From UBA8752 sp964223495 (lineage in GTDB: Bacteria > Bacteroidota > Bacteroidia > Flavobacteriales_D > Sanyastnellaceae): a stretch of DNA of 20,685 bases. The notes beneath the pieces are model-generated. The model made no database searches and was not told the DNA's origin. It was given only the letters and a program-made list of their open reading frames with translations. Shown piece by piece: positions 11,301 to 17,500 of this stretch. A program made the translations under genes and the position numbers. The stretch spans positions 1 through 20,685 of the forward strand of contig CAXQGL010000073.1 of the NCBI GenBank assembly GCA_964223495.1, read 5' to 3'. Within the stretch, counting starts at the first letter, position 1. The number at the start of each line of letters is the position of its first letter.

Positions 11301-12855
11301 CAATTTCGATGGGACGGCGAGTGTGGACGATGGCACCTGTGTCTATTCGGGAGATTCCTGCGCTGAATTGGGGTGTACAACGGTGGCCACATTGGACGCC
11401 AACTGCGACTGCATCGTGGAAGAATTCCTCGATACGGATGATGACGGTATCTGCGATGGGGATGAGGTGCCCGGATGCACGGATCCTGATGCGGAGAACT
11501 TTGACGCCAACGCTACGGATTCCAATCCGTTCCTCTGTGAATATTTGGGATGCACCGATCCCGAAGCACCGAATTTCGATCCGCAGGCCAATGTGGATGA
11601 TGGGACTTGCATTCCGCCGGTCTACGGCTGTACAGACAGTTTGGCTTCCAACCACAATCCGCTGGCCAACGTGGACGATGGCAGTTGCACCTATGTCTAC
11701 GGATGTATGGACCCTGCCGCTTTCAACTTCGACCCGGCTGCCGTTCTGGACGATGGCAGTTGCGATTATGGTGACATAGCCGGTTGTACCGATCCGGCTG
11801 CCTGCAATTTCGACGGTGCGGCCAATTGGGACGATGGATCATGTGAATATCCGGAAACCGGTTACGATTGCGGGGGAGGATGTTTGACGGATTCCGATGG
11901 GGACGGAATCTGTGACGCATTCGAGATTGCGGGGTGCACGGACCCTTCCGCGGACAACCATGACCCTTCCGCCACGGATGATGACGGGTCATGCGACTAT
12001 GGCAACGACGACATCTTTGGATGCACGGATCCGTTTGCTGACAACTATGATTCTTCGGCCACTGTTGATGACGGTACCTGCGATTACGGCAACAACGACA
12101 TCTACGGGTGTACGGACCCCGCTGCAGACAACTACGACCCCGCAGCCAACCTGGACGATGGCAGCTGCGACTATGGCAACAACGACCTATGGGGCTGCAC
12201 CTATTCCGACGCCTGCAACTTTGACCCCTTCGCGGACATGGACGATGGCACTTGTTTCTTCCCCGCACCGGGATACGATTGCGATGGCAACTGCATCGGC
12301 GATTCCGATGGGGATGAGGTGCCCGATTGTCTGGATGGTTGTCCGAACGACCCGAACAAGTTGGAACCCGGTGAATGCGGGTGCGGTTTGCCTGATGCGG
12401 ATGCCAACGGCAACGGCACGGTGGACTGTCTCGAGACCTTTGGCTGCACGGACCCCGGGGCCTGCAATTTCGAAGCGGCAGCCACAGCGGACAACGGTTC
12501 CTGCATTTACCCATCTGCATCCTATTTGGATTGCAGTGGTCAATGTCTGGCGGACGCCGACGGTGATGGCATCTGCGACGTGCTGGAAGTGGCCGGGTGC
12601 ACCGACCCCGATGCCATGAACCACAACCCCTTCGCTACGGATGATGACGGCAGTTGCATCATGGCATTGCAGCCGGGATGCACTTATTCGGAAGCATCGA
12701 ACTTCAATGATGCTGCCGATTACGACGATGGTTCGTGCACGTTCGGGGCGAGCCCGGACACCTGTCCAGCCGATGTCGACGAGGATGGAACCGTAGCAGT
12801 GGCCGACCTCTTGATCATTCTCGGTGCATTCGGCGAATCCTGCATCCCGGAGTGA
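5365..12855 (+). CDS. Secreted vanadium-dependent haloperoxidase fused to FG-GAP propeller and Cys-rich repeat stalk
   Basis: The protein is 2,496 residues from the ATG at 5365; an in-frame GTG at 5341 is the alternative start. Residues 1-27 are a signal peptide ending ASLSQ. Residues 65-425 hold seven FG-GAP/VCBS motifs (such as DFDGDGWDDLVLV), enough for a seven-bladed propeller, followed by a TSP3-like loop. Residues about 474-1096 are a vanadium haloperoxidase/PAP2-type domain with K892, R899, S996-G997-H998, R1061 and H1067, matching the ligand spacing of the fungal chloroperoxidase family (K and R 7 apart, R and H 6 apart). Such enzymes oxidise halides with H2O2. The rest contains four Cys-rich modules, a HYR/Ig-like stretch (about 1288-1467), a P-domain-like sandwich (about 1644-1781), a MopE-type motif, about 21 GCTD repeats and a dockerin-like tail (2467-2496). 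The halide, if any, cannot be told from sequence, and a phosphatase role is the alternative. Confidence 0.93.
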   Translation: MSAPCTRTFAVCAALMWLMAPIASLSQSTLPLDWTAQLAGLEVNYTAFEELMSSDTYEKRVLAHDFNQDGTLDFMVLRSAPEGSGLPATNVFGRRQIEGSWVQSGRVWHLNGGSPVGNFTAGAFGDFDGDGWDDLVLVGRDDTHPRLLRNTGNLDPVHFMDGFDGFLDESDRLPTFFQNERNFGDVAVGDINGDGHLDIYMLASSTDDSYAIDYLLLNNGDGTFDDDTEAVMGFIRSRTAIGKRVALVDFDGNGHLDVVKTSIGFDVTPWNDSGVFVLYNDGNDLGTDWQKLSAESGVQDFAVGHFDEDLGLDIYVAAAGTDEWVEHGFMFLGQHTLFRNTVDIPSASDEHDRVWVSDLDANGHDDVILGNSAGGPCMAGAGAHILQFGENGFEDHAPDGLVDEWAPLFNDLAIGDFNANGLPDVLIGRCTGLELLIDDNCHAVAGTGDTDGDGLYDGCDPCPYNASPTCEDSLQMPEIDLSHSVARQWIEMTLASIRHDYSRPTVHARNLFHVSAAMWDAWAAFDSVATPFLLGQIVDGFPCDFSDFPVDADPAVVQTEREKAMAYAAARILQHRFPLAPGWPALQQAYPLHLERLGFDPDFVGQDYSGGDGRALGNAIAACYIFFGTQDGANEANNYASQHYQPVNEPTIIGTAPFTPPLDMNRWQPIEFAVFEDQSSNIIESTVPEFVTPEWGHVTPFALTEEQATFHERDGHTYRMFLDPGTPPLWDDQGSLVSDQYATAFAMTAIWSSHLDPANGTMWDISPASIGNRETLPTNYTEAMDFYNFHDGGTESPGHPVNPSTGLPYEPNIVPRADYARVLAEYWADGPESETPPGHWFTILNYVMDQPVFERRYAGQGAVLDELEWDIKAYFSLGGAMHDAAVATWSIKGWYDFIRPLSAIRAMALLGQRSDPGAPSYHPGGLPLIPGLIGINNPDGSGADIPYIHCWDGYCDDAYYPCNVATPWGVDWLPARQWLSYQPQLFLTPPFAGYVSGHSTFSRAAAEVLTHVTGDAYFPGGMGTFSAPALEFLGFDVGPSVDVHLQWATYRDAADESGLSRIWGGIHPFIDDYPARQNGIIIGQQAALHAQSYFVASTEGCMDPLACDYDPLASIAGTCQYPTDSYFIPEILGQAVIVPCGNEPVPSGYVAASIDCFLQAVEGSDHCMLNWSTGCQQAYEDCSNSEYGCTDDMMCNYNPAATIDDGSCQLPDHWLIPDELNGGPAVPYCGSLSGIPDGYQAGVYDCVEQVVIADGYCLVTNWDQLCENQYADCVCDFPADGSNAPPTLIPDPDFFSGPLTIYCGQYYEGIFDDIVDEVAAEITVEDECPETVRLSTVVEWTPWCGVAGNLYLIFYYADFQGLVSSYSTNVQIIDSYGPSIQVSPEMYYDVNATAYSDLDAFFALAEEEGFEGGSIVVQDDCGAASYTWYENAAALSDSGTFYRHIIFESEDECGNQVGSGANVFYNEIPAGCGWWIPDTPSAGPAEFGCVAIPGYHLASSQACADNVINNDAYCIDFFWDQICQDAYDACLLLTPGCLDTAACNFDASAEIDDGSCDYACLGCLDDAACNFNPVATVDDGSCDFSCLGCLDPESCNFNPLATIETLCDYACIGCMDDGACNYDPSATISNGACDYPLADIGCPCNSVWSFDTGPLNGGAFTTETFLAYSPSTLDSIVVHVEFEQVEGTWVRDLALGICDPSGNCFEIGGSNMNIGYGEAGPWPLSWTTPDDGLYDAALDVSSFGLNGEGEWSFYFLHAETTHSDTAIWSGTIELIEVCAGNPTPPLPGCIDETACNFDPFATEDDGSCYHPGDECFELGPCYDAALWSSTCNCEGTINDFDEDGYCSFEDCDDGNPLIPAEGTCEDTWGCTDQMACNYDPTATANDGSCIPADYWLIPEFEQPGGAIPWCGDPLDLPFGYMIGDYFCVAVVVSNHPDCIYLGWNEPPNAGSSEGYGFAWCEDDYIACQGQAGCTDPAACNFDGTASVDDGTCVYSGDSCAELGCTTVATLDANCDCIVEEFLDTDDDGICDGDEVPGCTDPDAENFDANATDSNPFLCEYLGCTDPEAPNFDPQANVDDGTCIPPVYGCTDSLASNHNPLANVDDGSCTYVYGCMDPAAFNFDPAAVLDDGSCDYGDIAGCTDPAACNFDGAANWDDGSCEYPETGYDCGGGCLTDSDGDGICDAFEIAGCTDPSADNHDPSATDDDGSCDYGNDDIFGCTDPFADNYDSSATVDDGTCDYGNNDIYGCTDPAADNYDPAANLDDGSCDYGNNDLWGCTYSDACNFDPFADMDDGTCFFPAPGYDCDGNCIGDSDGDEVPDCLDGCPNDPNKLEPGECGCGLPDADANGNGTVDCLETFGCTDPGACNFEAAATADNGSCIYPSASYLDCSGQCLADADGDGICDVLEVAGCTDPDAMNHNPFATDDDGSCIMALQPGCTYSEASNFNDAADYDDGSCTFGASPDTCPADVDEDGTVAVADLLIILGAFGESCIPE
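8731..8925 (+). repeat. Cys-rich module, haloperoxidase protein copy 1
   Basis: The coding segment has YFIPEILGQ, then VPCGNEPVPSGYVA, then DHCMLNWSTGC and AYEDC. It sits between the first and second GCTD repeats directly after the haloperoxidase domain. Confidence 0.55.
8998..9189 (+). repeat. Cys-rich module, haloperoxidase protein copy 2
   Basis: The coding segment has HWLIPDELNGGPAVPYCG, then IPDGYQAGVYDC, then GYCLVTNWDQLC and YADC. It aligns with copy 1 by its IP, CG, GY, W and Cys landmarks and precedes the HYR/Ig-like stretch. Confidence 0.55.
9775..9960 (+). repeat. Cys-rich module, haloperoxidase protein copy 3
   Basis: The coding segment has GWWIPDTPSAGPAEFGC, then IPGYHLASSQAC, then AYCIDFFWDQICQDAYDAC. 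It follows the HYR/Ig-like stretch and leads into four tandem GCTD repeats. The CG pair of the other copies is GC here. Confidence 0.55.
9970..10263 (+). repeat. Four tandem GCTD repeats in the haloperoxidase protein
   Basis: Units begin GCLDTAACNFD, GCLDDAACNFN, GCLDPESCNFN and GCMDDGACNYD, each followed by a DYAC or DFSC linker leading into the next GC. All four keep the Cys of the ACN position, unlike many units of the later long array. Confidence 0.85.
11041..11276 (+). repeat. Cys-rich module, haloperoxidase protein copy 4
   Basis: The coding segment has YWLIPEFEQPGGAIPWCG, then LPFGYMIGDYFC, then DCIYLGWNEP and WCEDDYIAC. It has an extra loop of about 12 residues between the Trp and the last cysteines compared with the other copies. 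Confidence 0.5.
11278..12738 (+). repeat. Long array of about 13 GCTD repeats, C-terminal stalk of the haloperoxidase protein
   Basis: About 13 units by eye follow one another, broken by short linkers and by DSDGDGICD-type calcium loops. The unit runs GCTDPxAxNxDPxA, a few residues, then DDGSC. Many units here carry AEN, APN, ASN, AFN, ADN or AMN in place of ACN, which removes one cysteine. The array lies immediately before the dockerin-like tail. Confidence 0.85.
12763..12852 (+). other. Dockerin-like calcium-loop motif at the C-terminus of the haloperoxidase protein
   Basis: The last 30 residues contain CPADVDEDGTVAVADLL followed by IILGAFGESC. Near-identical motifs stand at 4371-4446 in gene 1 and close to 15200-15280 in the inverted paralogue. 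The D-x-D-x-D-G-T-V ... DLL pattern matches one F-hand of a dockerin or EF-hand. Only one hand is seen, so cohesin binding is not implied. Confidence 0.55.
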
Positions 12856-12884
12856 ATGACAGCTGGAAATCCACATATTGGGAC

Positions 12885-13979
12885 ATGAATGATGGGAAGT
12901 GGTTGGGTTTTCTGGGCGCTGGCTTGGGGCTGTTATGGGTTTTCGTCATCGGTTGCGGTCCGGTTATGGAAGCCCCGTCAGCCGTGGGCATGGACCCCAC
13001 GATACCTGTCGACACCGTCAGTCATTGGCTTGATCGAGCACATGCTGAAGGGCGCCACGCCGGGGCCGTTATTGTATTTCGGGACGGAAGAAACCTCGGA
13101 AGCTGGTTCCATGGGGTGGAGCGCATTGGAGGCGAGGCGGTCACGGAACAATCCGCCTTTCGGTTGGCGAGTGTTTCGAAGCAGTTCACTGTGTCGGGCA
13201 TCCTCGTTGCGGCGGAGCAGGGCAGGCTCGCGCTGGACGACGACATCAGGGTATACCTGCTCGAGTGCCCCTACGAGGGGGTGACGGTGCGCCATCTGCT
13301 GCAGCACGTGTCCGGCATTCCGGATTTCTATATGGATCTGCCCATCCCTGAGCGCGGGTTCCTCGGCATCGCCGATGTGGTGGCGGCGCTTCCTGATGCT
13401 CCACCTGCCCAGCGCAAGCCGTGTGAAGATTTCGAATACAGCAACACGGGCTATGTGCTCGCCGCCGCCATCGTGGAGCGGGTGTTCGGCCAATCATTCG
13501 AGGAAGCCATGGAGGAGCACGTCTTCGCACCGGCGGGGTTGGAGTGCACCCGGGTGTGGAACCTGTTTTCGGAGGATGCTGATTTCCCGCACAAGACGTG
13601 GAGCATGGACGGGGTTGGGGCGGAAGCCAAGGAAGTCTTGCCGACGGAGCTCGATGGCGTGGCCGGGGACGGGGGCGTATTCATGTGCGCCGCAGATGTG
13701 GTGCGCTGGAATGCATGGTGGTCTGGAAATGAGATGGTGTCGGATTCTTTGAGGATGCAGGCGTTCGAGCCGACCATCCTGCTGTCGGGTGACACGAGTG
13801 ACTACGGCCTGGGGTGGTCGATTCCGGATGCGGAGCATGTGTCGCACACGGGGGGATGGCTTGGGGCCAGGACCTACTGGTGGCGTTCACTGGATGGCCG
13901 GGATGCGGTGGTCGTCTTCAATCACACCGGTGCGGAAGCCGCCATCGCCATCGGGGAGGAATGGAGCACATCCTTCTGA
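12885..13979 (+). CDS. Serine hydrolase lipoprotein, beta-lactamase family (PF00144)
   Basis: The ATG at 12885 gives 364 residues starting with a lipoprotein signal peptide (lipobox VIGC, Cys24); the frame runs further upstream but that part overlaps gene 2 and has no signal sequence. The family motifs are present: SVSK (S96-K99, nucleophile and general base), YSN (Y185-N187) and HTGG (321-324, the usual variant of the third motif). PF00144 includes class C beta-lactamases, D,D-carboxypeptidases and esterases. The length and lipid anchor favour a periplasmic or surface peptidase or esterase rather than a resistance enzyme, but the substrate cannot be read from the sequence. It lies only 29 bases after the haloperoxidase gene with no terminator between, so the two may be co-transcribed. 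Confidence 0.93.
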   Translation: MNDGKWLGFLGAGLGLLWVFVIGCGPVMEAPSAVGMDPTIPVDTVSHWLDRAHAEGRHAGAVIVFRDGRNLGSWFHGVERIGGEAVTEQSAFRLASVSKQFTVSGILVAAEQGRLALDDDIRVYLLECPYEGVTVRHLLQHVSGIPDFYMDLPIPERGFLGIADVVAALPDAPPAQRKPCEDFEYSNTGYVLAAAIVERVFGQSFEEAMEEHVFAPAGLECTRVWNLFSEDADFPHKTWSMDGVGAEAKEVLPTELDGVAGDGGVFMCAADVVRWNAWWSGNEMVSDSLRMQAFEPTILLSGDTSDYGLGWSIPDAEHVSHTGGWLGARTYWWRSLDGRDAVVVFNHTGAEAAIAIGEEWSTSF

Positions 13980-14078
13980 GATGGAGGCTACGATGGCAGG
14001 GCCCATCGCATGCAACCCAATTGGCACAAGTCTCATTGTAAGTACAAAGTGTACCTTGACCCAACCAGAACAAACAGT

Positions 14079-14399
14079 ATGAAACTGCGAAACTTCTTTG
14101 GCATTCTTGCCGCTTTCGTGCTCGTCACCGGTTGTGACGACAATACCGAAGCCTGTGACGAGGGCAACAAGGCCGTCATCACCATCTTCAACAACTCCCT
14201 CTGTACCCCCGACGTGACGGTGGATGGCGATCAGATCGCTTCCGACATGGGCGTGCTCTCGACGGAAACCGTAGAGGTGGATGCCGGTGATATCGACATC
14301 GAGTTCGACCTCGCCTTCATCTCCCTCTGTACCGCCATGGATACCACGGTGACCGTGGCATGCGGCGATTCCGTGTACGTCGAGTTCGATGGCGTCTGA
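14079..14399 (+). CDS. Small acidic lipoprotein of unknown function
   Basis: The 106-residue product begins MKLRNFFGILAAFVLVTGC, a lipoprotein signal peptide with the lipid-carrying Cys at 19. The ATG at 14079 is chosen because it begins the signal peptide; the frame is open upstream but encodes nothing sensible. The mature part starts CDDNTEACDE; acidic residues after the Cys resemble the lipoprotein export signal described in Bacteroidota, so surface exposure is plausible. The rest is beta-rich (for example DVTVDGDQIA) with three further cysteines after the acidic start, probably a small sandwich. I do not recognise a family. It is 99 bases after the hydrolase gene and is followed by a strong terminator. 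Confidence 0.82.
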   Translation: MKLRNFFGILAAFVLVTGCDDNTEACDEGNKAVITIFNNSLCTPDVTVDGDQIASDMGVLSTETVEVDAGDIDIEFDLAFISLCTAMDTTVTVACGDSVYVEFDGV

Positions 14400-14422
14400 T
14401 CAAGCCTGAACAAGCATACTGC

Positions 14423-14450
14423 AAAGCCCGGCCACAGTGCCGGGCTTTTT
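14423..14450 (+). terminator. Intrinsic terminator after the small lipoprotein gene
   Basis: The stem aaagcccggc / gccgggcttt has ten perfect pairs around a six-base loop and is followed by a T run (14446-14450). It lies 24 bases after the stop at 14399 and inside the gap of the convergent gene pair. Read on the minus strand it has the same stem but only a three-base T run, so it would serve the opposite gene weakly at best. Confidence 0.85.
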
Positions 14451-14518
14451 CATTCACGGGTGCACGAGGCCCTCGGAGTACCGGATTCAGTGCTCCTCAT
14501 GGATGGGTCGGGAAACCA

Positions 14519-17500
14519 TCAGAGGTCCTTCACACATCGGATGGAATATCCTTCGGCAGGTGATGGAGAGACCCTGTTGATTCCGGGGTCGAATGAGAAC
14601 AACGCCCTGCACCATTGTCCGCCTTCGGGATCGAGTGACAATGACCAGAACCAAGCGGAGTTGTTTACACCCTGCAGGTCTCCATTGGCCATTCTTCTTC
14701 CTGCGGGCAAAGCCGTGAAGCCGGAGCTGTTCGTTCCCGGGGAGGTCCAGAGCATAGAATTCGCCTTGAACCGACTTCCAATGTTGATGGCCTCTCCTCT
14801 GGAACCTGTTTCCGCTACTTCTTCCAGATCCAATCCAATATGGATCTCGGCTGCCATCCAATCCTCATCCGTAGGCACATGCCAGCCGATTGGACAAAGG
14901 CCGGCATCATCCTGGACTGCATAACCATTGTAGAGCAGGCCATAAATCTCAAACCCTGCACTGTCACCGTCTGCCATTACGTAAGCTCCGGACTGCAATG
15001 TGGGCCAATCGGTGTCGAGGCCCATGGCAATGGACTCCCCGCTGGTGTAATAGGTGGTGCGCAGATTTTCTTGGAACCAACAGTGCCCCCCGATATCCAG
15101 GGTGGCATAGGCGTATCCGTGGTAGTCCAACTCGGTGCCGCATTCGTGCGCGCAAGGGTCGGGAAATGCTCCATCCCCCCCTTCGCAGGTGAAACCGAAA
15201 TTCCCGAGCAGAATCAGCAGATCCTGCGTCTGCACCGTTCCATTGGCATCGATATCCGCAGGGCATGGATTGAACCAATCTGAGAAATCGTTGGTGCCGG
15301 CGAAGTTGAAGACGCAACTGCCATCATCCCAGGTGGCATCAGGAAGGAAACTGCAAGACTCCGGATAAGTGCACCCCGGCTTGTTCAAGACATCGCATAT
15401 TCCGTCATTGTTGGCGTCCAAGAGGCAATCTCCACCGCATTGACCCAGGGCATCCTTCACGCCATCACAATCATCTGCGCCGTCACAGATTCCGTCCCCA
15501 TCACTGTCCGGACAATCCTGACCGCACTCAGTAGGAGGAGATACGAGGACACTGTCTGGAAACGAGAACGTGACGATATCCGACAGCTCCTCCTCTTCGC
15601 CAGACAATATTCCTGCCGCATCAGGGAAGATTTCGAGCATGTCGTAGCTGCGGATGACGCCATCCGTTCCTTGCAGATAGAGCTGCATGCCACCATAGAC
15701 CCTCTCTACGGTGCCGATCTCTTCTGGAGGAAGGATGGTCGCGTGCAGAGCGTTCTGGTTGGGACCGGGCAATAGCCAGACGCCCACCGAGCCATCTTCG
15801 AACAGGACGGTGGAAAGGAAATCACTGTCGTAATCGACGATGGCTCCATATTCGGCAATCAGGGGAGGAAGTCCCCTCGGCCATCCAGCAAAGAGGGCAC
15901 CCGACGTTGCGTCGACGTTGTATACCTCGCCATTCTCATCCCTGCACATGCACTGTATGAAGTCGCATTCGAGGTCCACGATTCCAGCATCGATTTCAAA
16001 GGCCAAATTGAATGCGCCCGAAGTGTACGATTCCCAAGTACCGTCGTCCAGGATGGCGTGAAAATCCCAGAGGTGGGAGCATTCGATATCCACGACCCCT
16101 TGCAGGCTTTCAGCCCAATCCTCCAGATTCAGTGGTTCGTCGGCGTACACGCCATTTTCAGAGTAGCCTGAGAACTGGGCAATCGCGGCGGGCAAGCTGC
16201 CCCATACCTCAACCGTGCCATCGACCCGCAATGCCATGAAGGAGGCCAGTCCCATGGCCACATCCACGAAGTCGTTACCTGCAGGAGGCTCTATGACTCC
16301 GGAAATCAAACTGAGATGAAGATCCACTCCTGCCAGTTCACTTTCCAGTTCGGCCTCGAGGGTTCGAACTTCATCCAGATAGTAGTCCAGGGAGGAAGGA
16401 GAGCTGAGTTGCAAGGAGCTGTCCCTCAACAGGAGCAGAGCGCCGGAAGGGCTGACGGCCCCTTCGCCCACATTGGTCCATGTCGTCCCGGACAAACGAC
16501 TCGCATTGATGGCCTGATCAAATGATCCGACGTTGATGAAGTTGCTGCCCCCGAACGTGGCCTCACCCAAGGAATTGATGACCAGATGTTGGGAGTAATA
16601 GGTCTCCAATGAGGGTTCGGCGAAATGACAGCTGCAATAGTCACATTCCTCACCTCCGGAAACCTTGGGGTTGTAGTTGCAGGCAAGAGGGTCGGGACAG
16701 CCGGCGCACGAGGTGAATTCACAACTGCCGATGTCCCATTTCGCCGCAGGGTCATAGTTGCAGGCGAATTCATCCGTGCATCCACCGCATGACTCGAAAT
16801 CACAGAGGCCCGGATGGGTGGCCTCAGGATTGTAGTTGCATGCGATGGGAGACTGGCATCCGGCGGTGACGAAACTTTCACAGCCCGTATCGAAAGTGGC
16901 CCTGGGGTTGAAGTCCCCCGCTCGGAAATCAGTGCACCCCCGAATCTCGGTTTCATCGCAGAGGCCATTGTCATTGGCATCATTCAGGCATTCACATCCG
17001 CACTCCTCATCTTCGACACCGATGCAGGGATCCGCAGCGTCGCACAATCCGTCCTCATCGCGGTCGAGACACCATTCCGTGCAACGGGCCCTCGAATGGG
17101 CATGCAACCCTGGCACGGGAGCCTGATAGGCGATGTAGCCGTCGTCACTGACATAGATGGCCGTGCCGTCCATGTCGAGTACGGCCAGGAAATCATCGGA
17201 AGGGTTGCCCTCGATGCTGAAGACGGCCTCCGGCTCCTGAAGCAATGACAATCTTCCCCAGACGACCAACGTGCCATCCTTGAGGAGCGCCATGCTTGTA
17301 TGCAGCGATGCACCCACATCCACCACCGGCTGATTGAATTCGGGGACATTGCATTGTCCGAATGCATTGCTTCCCCAGCAGACTACCGTGCTGTCAGTCG
17401 TGAGGGCCACATTGTGATTGGATGCGGCGACCTTGAGTACGTTCAATGCAGGCGGCACATCGCATTGCCCCAAACTGTTGTCGCCAACAGCGAGTACGAT

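Noticed and set aside
11278..12738. Regularly spaced short repeats that could suggest a CRISPR array.
   Set aside because: The periodicity is a protein repeat: the frame stays open throughout, unit lengths vary, the DNA copies differ at third positions and no cas genes are present.
12735..12884. Upstream extension of the hydrolase frame to a start at 12735.
   Set aside because: It would overlap the end of the haloperoxidase gene by 121 bases and put about 50 Arg- and Ser-rich residues before a good lipoprotein signal peptide.
14036..14060. Possible operator (gtac aaagt gtac) before the small lipoprotein gene.
   Set aside because: Each arm is only a four-base self-palindrome and the extended arms do not pair; expected by chance.
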